Shown: positions 34,128-45,549 of the stretch, in pieces
How positions within the stretch are numbered: position 1 is the first letter of the stretch
Layout of the letters: the number at the start of each line of letters is the position of its first letter
NCBI GenBank assembly: GCA_031216915.1
Contig: CM062297.1
Span: 177,496,356-177,560,355 of the forward strand
DNA length: 64,000 nt
Direction of reading: 5' to 3'
Source: Pictodentalium vernedei
Lineage: Eukaryota; Mollusca; Scaphopoda; Dentaliida; Dentaliidae
The notes under the pieces: generated by a model
What the model saw: only the letters and a program-made list of their open reading frames with translations
What the model was told of the DNA's origin: nothing
The model's database searches: none
Translations under genes and position numbers: made by a program

Positions 34128-34949
34128 TTGGCCCTAAAGTCAGCAACAATGAAATGACAGCTGTGCTTTCAAATCTCCTTTTTTGAGGATGCCAAACACA
34201 AATCACTGCAAGAATTGGTGGATCCAAGGCTGTTATTGGATGATGGAAGTGTTCAACGGTGGTTTTCAACGTTCAGGGCTCTAACTTTATAATAATTATA
34301 AAATTATTTCATGTTTCCCAATTTCGGGACATACACCTGATGTTATCATTTTTGATAATGATTATTCCACTGTTTGTTTAGTTTTCCTTTCCTATCCTTC
34401 CATGAACCCTTCCTGTTAAACTCTTAAGCTTTTTGGCTATTTTTTATTGAAATGTTTTGGTAAATTTCTTGGGAGTTTAACATGTATTACAGAATATTTA
34501 TTCTGTTTTTCCCCATGGTTACGTCCTCACCCTAGGGGTGTTAGGTCATTTAGTTTTGTAGCTTCTATTCGATGTATCGTTTTTTTCTTCATATGAAGAT
34601 CTAGCTTTGCATCTGGTAGCATTTAAATTGGTTTCTGACTTTGGGACGTTTTGTGTGCCTGATGTCTTGTTTCCGTTTTTTTCATTGACGATGTTTACAT
34701 TGACAATGTCCTCATATATAGGTAGTATTTTAATCTATTACTGTAGGATACATGGATTATTATTCCGGTAGTGTAGCTCAATATATTTGGATTTTGTCCA
34801 CACTTAGGCTCTATCAGGATGTCCTTGGGCTCTTAATGTTCCCTTTGGGAACTTAGGCATTTTTTAAAACAAATATTTTGAATTAATTTAGATTGCTATT
34901 ATTCATGTATCTTAATTATATATTTTGTTGTAGAGTTTGGAGGAGCGAT

Positions 34950-37480
34950 ATTGACTTTAGTCGATGCACTTCTGCGGACTGTTGTCATACTTGTGTTCAC
35001 TGGGATGACTAATGTTGGAGACGGGTGTCGTGGAACGCTGTTGGCGGTTAGGTTCTGAGGCCAGGCCTCTCACTGCATTATAATTCATTTTTTCAGTTTC
35101 TATTTCAGAACATGAACATGGTGATGATATTCTGACACCCATCCAAGTGTGCTACCATCGTCACGCTCCATTGAGCAAATAGAGCTAGCTCATGATATGC
35201 AAGGGATAAGGCCTCTAGTTAGTTTTCTTAATCTCTTGCAAGCACCTAGCTCGACCGGTGAAGTGGTTACTCCGTCTGTGGGAGCCATGATACTGGGTAA
35301 GTCCGTTGCGGACGAAGGAAGTGTAGTTGTGGGTAGAGTGAGCACCTAAATATAAATAAGCTCACCCAGCGATGATGGAAATAGGGAGGAAGTCAGCAAG
35401 TTTCTTGTTGGGAGGCTCGGCGAGGTCTAATAGACCACGAGTGGGAGAGGACCCTCTCTAACCTAACAACATTTGGGCCAAATGTTATGAGAAACTTGCA
35501 TGAGCTGGAGCATACATCCACCCACCGCTCGGGATGCTCTGTCTAGTCTGCAGCCGGGATCGGCTTCAGTCATGGCTTCCTCCGCTACATTTCACAAGCC
35601 AAAATGAAGTTTTCTTGTTGGGAGGCTGGCGAGGTCGATGAGACCACAAGCGAGAGAGGTCCCTCTCTAACCCAACAACATTTGGGACCAAATGTTCTAA
35701 TAAGAAACTTGCACGAGACGGAGCATACGCCTGCCCGCTGCTCGGGACACTCCGTCTAGTCTACAGCCAGGATCGGCCTCAGTCACGGCTTCCTCCGCTA
35801 TGTTATTAAAGCACACGCAACCGCAGGCTAGCTACCCGACTTCAGATATCCAGTCAGCTGCGCGAAGACGGAACCATTCTGAAGTCGGACCATCCGATAG
35901 CTGGCGATCTGAGGCATCGATCAACGGGACGCTCAGAGAAGAGATCTATCTCTGGATCTTCGTCCCAGGAGTAGCTTGCAGTGGAAAAAACAGAAGAGCG
36001 CTGCTCCTCAAACCTCGGGAACGGACTTGCTGTCGCATTTGCGCAGCTATTAGCAGCATCCCAGCTAATGCAAGAGCAGCCTCCCACAGACTCCAGTGTT
36101 AACAGTCGGGGTTGACTGTGTCTGTTGTGAGAAACCATATTGAGTCGGAACACGTATCGAACGTTCCTTCCACACTGCAGCTGGGGCCGGCGGCAGTTAT
36201 GGCTTCTTCTGCTTACATGGAAGCGCGTGAAAGAGGATTAGTCTAGAACTTTTTAAGCGGGATACTCTGTGAGATCTAGGGACAGATCGCGAGTGCAGAG
36301 TGTTTTTTCATCCCGTTAACAGTCGGGGACAACTGTTCTGTGTTGTAAGAAACTTCAATGAGGAGGAGCATCTGTCCTATGTGACGAGTCGGGATGCTTC
36401 TTCCGCACTTCAGCCGGGTCTGGAGCAGACTGCGAACTGGAGAACCTTCTCGTTTCTGTCAGCAGTCAGGGTCGACTGTTTTTGGTGCGAGAAACTTTAG
36501 TGAGTTGGGACATCCGTTCACTTGCGGTTTGGGATGCTTCTTCTACACTGCAGCTGGATTCGGTGGCAGCTATGGCATCTTCCCTTGCTTCATTAATGAA
36601 GCACGTTGTCCACAGACAAGCTATCTGACTTCGCAGGTTCGGGTTTGACTTCGCAGGTTCGGGTTGATAGTCGTTTGAGACAAGTACTACCGTTTAACAG
36701 ACTCCGATGGTGAGCTGTCAGACGGTGCTGCGTTGGTCCAGTCATCCATTCAGTCGGATGAAGTTGGCCATATTTGCGGATGGAACATTTGGATGGTGAG
36801 AGGGATACGGAGTGTGAGTCTTCATCTCTCACAGAAGGGCACTTTAAGACTATGAAAAGTCTTAAGCTCTTAAGAATATTGTTCCATCTGAATATAAGTC
36901 TGCGTTTAGATGAGCAGGCCGGGGATGAAAATATGTTCCTACCTGCATCATTTAATATATGCTCAGAAGTGATGGAATGTGCTATTTCATTGAAAAGAGC
37001 AAATCTGGGTGCAATGTCCTAAGCAGATCACCTTACCAGAGCTATGGCACTCTCTCAATGGAAAGAAATATGAGGACGTGGTTCCTCACTAAGAGTTCTT
37101 TCCAGCGCAGTCATGTATGCCACGTACAGCTCCACATGGACAGTGAATTTGGAGTTGGTAAGACGTGATGCTGTCCTTGCGTCGTCATCACTTATAGATG
37201 ACAAGGTGAATGAGTCGCTCCGGTTACCGGAAATATACTATTTGACGACAAGCTTGCGTTGATATATGAGCAGGCTACAAGAAGCTTCCAGTGCTCTGCT
37301 ATTGAAGTTGATGTCTCATCAACACACTTCAGCAGACCGGGGTAAGCAAAGCCATTCTGCTTCTAAGAAAGCATCATGAGAATGTCTCGCGAGGGTACAA
37401 TAACCCTCTTATATTTACTCTGGAAGTCGTCATTATAGCGACTCGGGAAAGGGGCATAGGTCTGATCAAGACTATGGATC
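34950..37480 (+). pseudogene. DIRS D gag relic with local duplications
   Basis: Only traces of the Gag of copy E remain, such as LRRDAVLASSSLIDDKVNES-like residues at about 37150-37215. Segments are duplicated: TTTCTTGTTGGGAGGCT... at about 35400 and again at 35608. AACAGTCGGGG.CAACTGT occurs near 36100, 36318 and 36460. No open frame of useful length. Confidence 0.6.
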
Positions 37481-37499
37481 AGACCCCCTAGGCCGACAA

Positions 37500-38330
37500 T
37501 TTATGGAAGGCTATCATCTTCACGAGAAACTGGACGTTAATCACAGAATTTCCTTTCAAAGATAGTCGCTTCTAGTGGAGGTAAAGGCTCTCTTATTGAA
37601 TGAAACAATTGAGGTGGACGAGACAAGCTTCTTCGCAGGGAGGACGTAGTTTCACCTCCGTAAGCATCGTAAGGCGTACAGGTGATGGACATGACCTCTA
37701 TTGCTTGCCAGTTGACCCAAGATTATCAACTTCTTGAGAAACTGGACGTTAATCACGGAAGTTCCTTTCAAAGAGAGTCGCTCCTAGTGGAGGTAAAGGC
37801 TCTCTTATTGAAGGGAACAATTGAGGTCGTCAAGAATAGATTTTGGTTGCTTGCCACTTTGCGGTAGGTTATCAACCTCGCAAAAAGTGGATAAATTGCG
37901 GAAGATCAGTGGATGAGAATGTAGTCTCGTTGGGCCTGCGGCTAAGGCCTGTGGCTATCAGCCCGAGCAAGCTCCACTTACAAGAATACTTGTTAGACAA
38001 ATCTTCCAACAGAGGGTTTCCTTCTGGAGGTATAAGCTTTCTTATTGAAGAAAAGCATTAGACATCGTCAAAATTATTCTCCAGTTTTTTATTATCACCT
38101 GTTTCTCGTTCTGAATCCGGATGGATAGTGCATAGATAGGCAATTATGTCATTGTGGACGCCATAGTAGCCTTCTGTATGGTTACAGAGGTCTCTTGGGT
38201 TAGGCTCTGTCCGCTGTCTTTTGGGAATAAAACCGAAAAATACTGTGCTTTTCGGTTTGTTTTTCCTAGATGTCATAGACTTGAGTCTTATTGTTACACC
38301 TTAGCAGCCAAGCTAAAATCATGAGTGAGA
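37500..38330 (+). pseudogene. DIRS D reverse transcriptase relic
   Basis: FQRESLLVEVKALLLKGTIE at about 37766-37830 fits the segment just before DIRS reverse transcriptase, and FYYHLFLVLNPDG at about 38085-38125 corresponds to the FLVPKPDG motif of copy A. A segment ahead of it, TATCAACTTCTTGAGAAACT.., is present twice (about 37520 and 37727). The rest of the domain is not recognisable. Confidence 0.6.
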
Positions 38331-38846
38331 TTTTTTCAGTATTATGCAGTGGCATAACTGAATTTGTTATCTCTTGGGACTGCGGTCTCTGGGAATTCAG
38401 GGCTGTTGATATAGCGGCTCTTCATTCCCTAGTTTGCGCAACGATAATTATAACTCTCCATTAAGTGAGCCTTCAGGGTCGCAACTTACACCGATATATT
38501 TGTCTTCACGAAGATAAAGACTTATAAGCTATGGCTAGCATTGTAAGTCTCCTTAGTGAGCTTCTAGGGCCTCAATTATCAGCTTTTAATGGTCTTCACG
38601 TACAGGAAGACCTTTAGCTGCTTCAGCTAGGCTGAGTTAGTTGTCCTATCGGGCATGATACCGATTGTTAGAGGAGGTTATTCTCTTCAAACTGGTATGG
38701 TTTGGTGTGAGTTATTATGTTGATACAGTGTATTTGTTCAACATGTCCTTCTCCACCCTTAGTAGCATTATGGAGTCGGTCAGACGTGAGGGAGCCTTGC
38801 GGTTCCTATACTATTTGATGACTGACACAAGAATGATTCAAGTAAT

Positions 38847-38848
<2 letters not shown>

Positions 38849-38878
<30 letters not shown>
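38849..38878. repeat. G30 homopolymer
   Basis: Thirty consecutive G inside copy D. Prone to slippage and to sequencing error; it could form quadruplex structure. Confidence 0.9.
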
Positions 38879-38880
<2 letters not shown>

Positions 38881-39559
38881 GATGATATGATTTTGAATCC
38901 TCCCCTCCCCACCCCCAATGTGTCAAGAGACGATTACCGGGCAAGTATATGCATTTAAGTATGTACATGCATTTCATGACTTCTCGATTGGTGGCTGGGT
39001 CGTGTTCTATGGTGACCTCATGGGCACATCCACTTTTTAGTTGGTTTGTTTCCTGTGGTTGTTCGTCTATATGTCATATACGAGCATATGATTCATCATC
39101 AATAAATTGCTAGCCTTTGGGTACCTGTAAGGCTGTCTAGTCAGTTAACTGGTATTCAGATGATTACATGTGGGATTTCAATGCCTGTGTGCATAATAGT
39201 GTATTATTAGGCAGACGCATTATTGTATGTTATGGACCTTAGAAACAATGAATTATTTCAGGGACAGTCCGTGACGAGCCTGTTAATCATAGCTCGTTCC
39301 ATTTCTAAATCCAGGTTTCTATAAATTTAGGTACCCAATCGAATATAACTTGTCTATACATTCTCGTATATTTGCACGTGTCTGGGAGCATATATATCGG
39401 ATAGAACATGTCTGGGAGTGTTATTATTGGAATTTATTGTACACCTGAACAAGGGTCGCCTGTGGGTTACCTCGGAAGTGTGTTGTTTACTCTCCAGAGA
39501 TCGTCCATTGTGATTCTATTGGACATGTGTATGTTGTATATATTATATCACCGGTTTTC

Positions 39560-39705
39560 GACCTATCTATGTATGTTGACTCCGGTATATGTTACAAGCG
39601 GGGTGCTATTAATTACTGGGATCGCCGCAATAGCCTTAGCTTCTGAAGTGGCATTAAGCACCAATTTATTAATAATAATTAATATCTGGGTGCCTGTTCG
39701 ATGAA
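39560..39705 (+). pseudogene. Possible DIRS D recombinase relic
   Basis: ALASEVALSTN sits where copies B and F have SAHEVRALSTS, so this may be the His-x-x-Arg box with both catalytic residues lost. The call rests on this motif and position alone. Confidence 0.35.
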
Positions 39706-40047
39706 TATATAGTTATTTGGTACCACTTTTACTGATTCCAGAGTGCTCCCCTCTTTGTTTTTGAAGAAAATTCCTTCAAAAAGGTGGGGGGGGGGGTTTA
39801 AATCTCCTCCGGCTTGATAAGTGTGTAAATATGAGTGAAGCTATTTTGTCTGTAGATTATATCCTGGATACAGCTTGTGTATTATTGTATATGGCGTATG
39901 TTTGTGGGGGTTAACCTCTCAAATACACCATACTAATTTTTAGGGCTCAGTCCGGACTAGCCTTAAAATTGGGAGCTCGTTACATCCAATTAGTATAGAC
40001 ATTCATGCTAAGAATACGGAATTACTTGAATTTGTCTCCTTATTTAT

Positions 40048-40078
40048 ATGTCTTCTCTATTACTGTATAGAGAGACAT
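40048..40078. other. 3' stem-loop, copy D version
   Basis: ATGTCTTCTCTAT pairs with ATAGAGAGACAT (one bulge) at the position of the GTATCTTTCT hairpin of the other copies, again followed by ACATGTAA. Confidence 0.6.
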
Positions 40079-40187
40079 ACATGTAATTCCTTTTAATTTA
40101 GTTTCCTTTCAACTTGGATTGCAGGCTTGGGAACTATGTTGGTCTGCTAATTCTGAAATCCTAGGCCCTCCGCCTTTTTACGATTCA

Positions 40188-40274
40188 GCTAGTCTGGGCC
40201 ATTGGTTTATAGTATAAAAATATGATAAATTTAAAGTAATTTGTATATTTTTTATACTTACCAATGACCCAGAC
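40188..40274 (+). other. DIRS D internal complementary region
   Basis: GCTAGTCTGGGCCATTGGTT...AAAAT then ATGATAAATTTAAAGTAATT: the inverse of D's own ends, different from the other copies, confirming that ends and internal region co-evolve. Confidence 0.9.
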
Positions 40275-40341
40275 GGGTATGGCCCTCCCATGTGTGGGCA
40301 CTCATACCCCCCCGCTGAGTTATTATGTAGTACTCTCTTCT

Positions 40342-40590
40342 ACAAAGAATGATGTTGGTGCCAATTCCAGTCACTTCCTGACGGCTGCGCATGCGTGGAG
40401 AGTAAAAGTATGGAGAACCAGATAGGACTTTTAATTTTCGGTTTTGCAAGCAAATTTTGGGGATTGGGGGGGGTGGGTGGGGGGGGGGTGTCAAAATTTG
40501 TGTTTGGCCCTTGATAACTTTGAGTTTGCACCAGCTAGTCTGGGCCATTGGTAAGTATAAAAAATATGCAAATTACTTTAAATTTATCAT
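40342..40590 (-). repeat. DIRS D right inverted terminal repeat
   Basis: 249 bp with an outer extension relative to the left end and a short G-rich insertion (GGGTGGGTGGGGGGGG, about 40468-40489). CTGCGCATGCGT at 40385-40396. Confidence 0.85.
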
Positions 40591-41209
40591 TTTCGGTAAC
40601 ATTTGTTTTCAAAGAGACAAGTACTAATTAACAAAACGTTACATCAGGCTTTGAAATGGTCCAGTCTTGCTATTTTAATTGTCATTTTGTTGGTGAAATA
40701 GGTTTATGAAAGGCCTAAAAAAGTTCAAAATCTGTTTCTTGGGCCCTGCCGCATGCTCTCTTTTTATAGCCATGCAAACTTAAAAAAATAAAAAAATAAA
40801 TGATATTTTACCCAAGTTAATAAAAATGATAGATTTGTCACTTGAGTGCAACAAGGCTTTGCAATGCCTCAGCATTGCAAAGACTTCTTGCACTCAAGGG
40901 ACGAAATACACCACCACCCATGCTATTCTGTAGATTATGAGGCCTAAAACATAAAACAAACCAAAAACATGAACTTTTGAAGGCAAAGATATAATTATAA
41001 AAATTAAAAAACGTGGGCCCGCATGCAAAAAATGGCTTGAGAAACAAAGGATCTACTTTGTGAGACCTAATAGGAAGTTGGGAGATTATTCATAAACTTT
41101 AAAACTGATTTGATCAGTCTTGATTGTGATAATATTAGCTCAACTATAGCAACAAATGTTTAATTGAGAAGCATGGAGGTTGTCAGTAAACTTATATCTT
41201 TTGGGCCTT
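40591..41209. other. Intron DNA with one strong fold-back
   Basis: CTTGAGTGCAACAAGGCTTT...GCATTGC forms a near-perfect stem at 40841-40898 around a CTCA loop, closing with GACTTCTTGCACTCAAG. GGGCCC/GCATGC motifs on both sides (about 40740 and 41015) hint at a longer palindromic MITE. Otherwise nothing recognised. Confidence 0.55.
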
Positions 41210-41464
41210 TAACTGGTAGAGTGTTCAATTATTTTTGGCCTGAAAGAAAAATTTGTACACATGTCTTAGCCTTGTTACAATTTATGGAAGTTTGCCTGTA
41301 GGCACTCTCCCATAAATTGTAACAAGGCAAATTCATACGGATTAAATAATATCACTTCAAAGATTATATGAAGCACATCCTATAATATGAAGCTTTTAAG
41401 TTGGGGTACCTGCCCTTCAGAATAAAACCCAAATATGTTGGCTTACGAGCACTCTTCCAGTAAA
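41210..41464. mobile_element. Palindromic MITE, family 1, copy 2
   Basis: AACTGGTAGAGTGTTCAATT at left and GAGCACTCTTCCAGTAAA at right, with the central GCCTGTAGGCACTCTCCCAT fold-back. Close to 15737-15986. Confidence 0.78.
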
Positions 41465-42060
41465 AATTTTTATACCCCTGCTTTTGTGTGGGTATATAGG
41501 AATCCTTGTGTCTGTTTGTTCATCTTGTATCCATGCATCCATTTCTCCAACCCTAACTTTTACCTTCAACTAGTCTCATACTTTCCATTAGATAAATTTG
41601 ATATTTTATGTGATTGATAACCTAAGTATGAGCTTGCATATATTGTTACATCATGATGCTTATTTTTCAAGAATAGTTGCCCTTTTTAACACCGATTATT
41701 GAACAAGTCTGTCTCAAACTTTTTATCCACAACTAGCCTCATACTTTTCATCAGGTATTTTCTGTATTTTGTACACTGAATAATCGTGATATGAGCTTGT
41801 ACATATCGCTACGCCATGTTGCTGCACCGTATTTTTCAATAGTTATTGGACTTTTTCACTTAGATTATTGAACAAGTCTGTCTCAAACTTTTATCCCCAA
41901 CAAATGTCACACATTCCATTGGATATATTTGATATTTTGTAGGATGAATAACCATGATGTGAACTTGCACATATCTTGGTTGCTGCACATTATTTTCAAA
42001 GAGTTCTTGCTTTTTTTTAACTTACATTATTGAAGAAGTCTATTATGACTCTATTCCATA
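41465..42060 (+). mobile_element. TATACCCC-headed element with ~165-170-bp tandem units
   Basis: Head TTTTTATACCCCTGCTTTTG with TGTGGGTATATAGG, followed by CATGCATCCATTTC. Units starting ATTATTGAACAAGTCTGTC occur at about 41694, 41864 and 42026. The same layout as the TTTTAGCTCA elements but with a different head and core. Confidence 0.65.
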
Positions 42061-42500
42061 AATGGCCATTTATTCGAACAATAAAAGCCTTGGATAAATT
42101 TTTGCTTTATTCACCTAATAGGGTGATAAATTTTCCCCGTATGTTTAACACTGAAAGAATTTATTTCTATAGCAGAGATGGACTTGTTGACCTCTGACCT
42201 CTACCACATTCGTGTAGCATAATTAACAGTTCAGTTATTGTTTTCTTTAAACCTTTTTGAAAGTATTACACAATGCCAGTAGAAAACACTACACATTGTT
42301 CATTTAATAAAGTATTTTTGCAAGTTTAGCTGAAGTTTGTAGGGGAATTATTTTTAGACAGAAGTGTATCACTGCAGCTTTTTTTATTTTTGGCAGTTTT
42401 GCTTGTCTTCAAATTGTGCTCTTCATTTCTCGCTGTATTTTGTAGCGAGTAACAGCTCGATTTCCCAACAACTGCCCTATAAAAGATTTATGGGATAAAC

Positions 42501-42632
42501 AAAATAAATGTATAGTGTTTTCAAGTAAAAAAATTATTCTGCTCATAGAATTAAGAAAGAAACTGGCTCGGTTTCATTCTTAATCCTACTCGAAGAATAA
42601 ATTTTTTATTTGAAAACACTATATGTTTATTC
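42501..42632. mobile_element. Fold-back element (MITE-like)
   Basis: TATAGTGTTTTCAAGTAAAA...ATTATTCT pairs with AGAATAAATTTTTTATTTGA...ACACTATA across about 130 bp. The inner part is also palindromic (AGAAAGAAACTGG/CGGTTTCATTCTT). No coding content. Confidence 0.7.
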
Positions 42633-42814
42633 TATATGTATCCACTATTTGTCTAAAATTTTAATCTGATTGATTTGTTATTTTGTATACTGAACAACCA
42701 TGATTAGAATATCCATGCATTGTTGTTGCCATTTGCAGACAAGTGGACTGGGGTACACAGCAGGGGAGGTGGCAGGGTTATCTTTTTGTGTCACATTGAG
42801 AAAATTTCTCAACT

Positions 42815-42915
42815 AAGAGTTTCATTTGCCTGAAAAACGTAGCTTATGATCCCTCTCAATGAGCTTGTTCCAATATGAGATCATAAGCTATGTTTTTTGA
42901 GGCAAAAATAGATAA
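42815..42915. mobile_element. Hairpin related to family 2 MITEs
   Basis: GCCTGAAAAACGTAGCTTAT...GATC with GATCATAAGCTATGTTTTTT and GAGGC form a stem; CCCTCTCAATGAGCTTGTTCC in between resembles the centres at 31260 and 53695. Confidence 0.6.
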
Positions 42916-43360
42916 AAAAATTGTTGAAATTTGAATGTTGATTTTGCTGGATATTGCAATGATCTCCGATAAAGGATTAATGATGGACTTCTTTAGTTTC
43001 TTCCATGTGTCCCATAATGCTCATTTAAGCCCGATCAATGTGTATAATTTATAACCCCCACCCAATCCAATACAAACTATACTACTCAAAGTTTGCTAAG
43101 CACCAAATATTTGACACATCATTGTGAAATTTGCTTGTGACATATTTGCGATATTTTTGGTGATATGATTGAGGACTGTATTGAGATTGTCTCCAGTGTT
43201 TACATTAGCTCTCTTGACAGGCAGACTTTTCGTGACAGTCATGGAAAGCATGTTCCCCTCGATTTTCATGATGTTTTCGTGTACTGTCTACATGTACATG
43301 ACATGTGTAAGGTATTCAATCTTCATTTCAGCTCAAACCCTTGTGATTTAATGATTGAAT

Positions 43361-44392
43361 ATGGCAAATGCAAATGTAAGAAGACATTTGTCTGAAGCAG
43401 AAATGTTGCGGGCTGTAGGGATGGTGGAGCAAGTGGCTACCCATCGTCAGGTTGGTGAAGCCCTTTGGTGTGCACCATACGGTGATCACCAGAGCCTAGG
43501 CAAGATTTCAGCAGTATGGCACACCAGTAAGACAGCATGGTGATGGCAGAGACAGGGCAACATCTGCAGCTGAAGACCGGTTTTTGATCATTCAACCGCT
43601 TTGCCACAGCAACCCATCTTTGCAGTGACCTTCAGAATGCATCCGGGGTAAATGTTTCGATGCAGACTATCCTGGCAATGTTGCACGAAGGTGATCTCCG
43701 ATCGAGAAGACCATGTATTTAAAATTCCATTGTCCCAGAACCACCGCAAGGCATGATATGAGTGGGCCATGGACGACGTTGGATGGACCAGAGGAGACTG
43801 GTGACCTGTCCTTTTTACAGATGAGTCAAGGTACTGCCTAGACCACACAGATAGGCGTTCTAGGGCATGGAGAAGACCAGGAGAGCGATTCCATGCAGCC
43901 AACATTGCTGAGCATGTCCGCTATGGTGGAGGGTCAATCATGATCTGGAGCGGCATCAGCAGGGATGGACGTACAGAGCTCTGTGCCCTTGAACGTGATA
44001 CATTGACTGCAGAGCGGTATATTGATGAGATCCTAGATGTCTATGTCAGATTGTATGCAGGTGCAGTGGGTGATAGATTCATTCTGATGGACAATAATGC
44101 CAGTCCTCATGTTGCCCATGCTGTCGGGGAGTACTGACAGAGGGAGGGGATTGAGCGTATGGACTGGCCAGCAAGATCCCCTGACCTCAATCCAGTCGTA
44201 CATGTCTGGAATGAGTTGCAGCTTGCAATTTCAGCCAGTCCAGTTCAGCCACGAAGTGTCCAGGAGCTTGGTGCCATGCTGGTCCAAGAATGGAACAACA
44301 TCCCACAAAGGACCACCAGGAACCTGATTTGGAGCATGAGAAGGCTTTGTCAAGCTGTAATTAACAGTAATGGGTCTCATACTCGATATTGA
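43361..44392 (+). pseudogene. Tc1/mariner transposase pseudogene
   Basis: The relic begins at ATG 43361 with RRHLSEAEMLRAVGMVEQ, the helix-turn-helix region of Tc1-like transposases. FTDESRYCLD (first Asp) lies at about 43813 and MIWSGISRDGRTELCAL, LTAERYIDEIL, ILMDNNASPH (second Asp) at 43940-44115. MDWPARSPDLNP follows at about 44159. The third acidic residue, normally the Glu of NPIE, is Val (codon GTA at 44198-44200). At least two frameshifts in 43480-43800 and an in-frame stop at about 44135 also break the gene. The C-terminus ends INSNGSHTRY, as in the family. Active enzymes cut and paste by DDE chemistry; this one cannot. Confidence 0.88.
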
Positions 44393-44463
44393 ACATATAC
44401 CAGTTCGCTCTGTCAACTTTTTGGCAAATTTGAAAAATTTCCTCTTTTACCAATAATATCCAT

Positions 44464-44665
44464 ATTTTTGTACTGTACCAATGACCCAGACTTAGCTGGT
44501 GCTAACTCTAACAAAACCAGGGCCAAACACAAATTTTGCCCCCCAATCCCCAAAATTTGCATCCAAAACCAAAAGAAATCATGTCCAATAGGACCTCCAT
44601 ACTTCGCCCCTACTGCGCATGCGCAGTGTCAAGGACGTCCCGAAATTGGCGCCAATTATCATTCT
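44464..44665 (+). repeat. DIRS E left inverted terminal repeat
   Basis: 202 bp. CTGCGCATGCGCAG at 44613-44626 and the palindrome AATTGGCGCCAATT just inside it. Confidence 0.9.
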
Positions 44666-45549
44666 CTGTTTGGCCCTTCATCAGTCAACATCTCACTGAT
44701 CTTTGTGCTTGTAAATCTCAGTTTAAAGGATGCCAGACATGTAATTTTTGGAGAAATGGTGATTCTAAGGAGGATATAGAAGGAGGAGAGGAAAAAGGAG
44801 TGACAAAAAATAATCAGGGCTGTACTTAAAATTTTTTATGAAATTATGTTAAGTTGCCTATTTTCGAGGCATGGGCCTCTTGTTGTCATTCTTGCTAAAA
44901 TGTTGCACTGCTTATTCAGTGTTTCCTCTCCCCTGGCCTTCTAAGTCCCCCCTTGTAATTCTCCCATGCTTTTGGCATATTTTTGAGAAAGTTCATTTCT
45001 AAAATTCTCTTGGGAGAGTTGCTTGGTTACAGAATGTTTTCTGTTATTTTCCCCATAGTTACGTTTTCACCCATGGGTGTATAAACATTGTGTTCTGCAT
45101 CTTCCATCTGATGTTCTGCAGATTCTCCCCTGGGAGTCTCTGTCTTGCATCAGATAGAGTGTAATTTTGATGACTGATTTCAGGCCAGTTTTTTCAGTGC
45201 CTGGAGTTATGTTTTCTGGTGTTTTACACTGTTTGTTTACATTGGCAACAGCCTTTTTTGAGGGGGGTTGTTTGCCTTTGGTGTAGTTTATCTCATTATA
45301 AGATACATTTCTATTATCCGTAAGTGTCTCATTAATTATTTAATATAAATTTAAAATTTTTGACCACACTTAGCCATCGGATCCATCGGGGCTCAACGTT
45401 ACTTTTCAGAAACTTGGGCTTCGCTGAAAAAATATTTCTTCAAAATTATTTTGTTTTGCAATTGTTTTTTCATTATTTATGGATCATGTTATTATGTATC
45501 TTTGTGTCAGGGGTTTGTGCGAGTAACTAGGACTTGTTGACTTTTCACA

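Larger units (their letters stand above)
33920..40590 (+). mobile_element. DIRS retrotransposon copy D (divergent subfamily)
   Basis: 6671 bp. It starts ATTTTTATACTATAAACCAA and ends AAATTTATCAT. Inverted repeats are at 33920-34127 and 40342-40590, and the internal complementary region is at 40188-40274. The flanks TTTAT | TTTCG show no duplication. Terminal sequence differs clearly from A/B/E/F/G (GGCCCAGACTAGCTGGTGCA instead of the GACCCAGACATAGCTGGTGC type), so it is a separate, older lineage. Coding relics are faint. It begins 28 bp after an NDST exon. Confidence 0.88.

Noticed and set aside
39408..39704. 98-codon hydrophobic frame resembling a membrane protein
   Set aside because: Lies inside DIRS copy D where the recombinase relic is expected; hydrophobic bias follows from the AT-rich decayed sequence.
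40468..40489. G-rich tract in the DIRS D right repeat as a regulatory element
   Set aside because: The left repeat lacks it; slippage in one repeat after insertion is the simpler reading.
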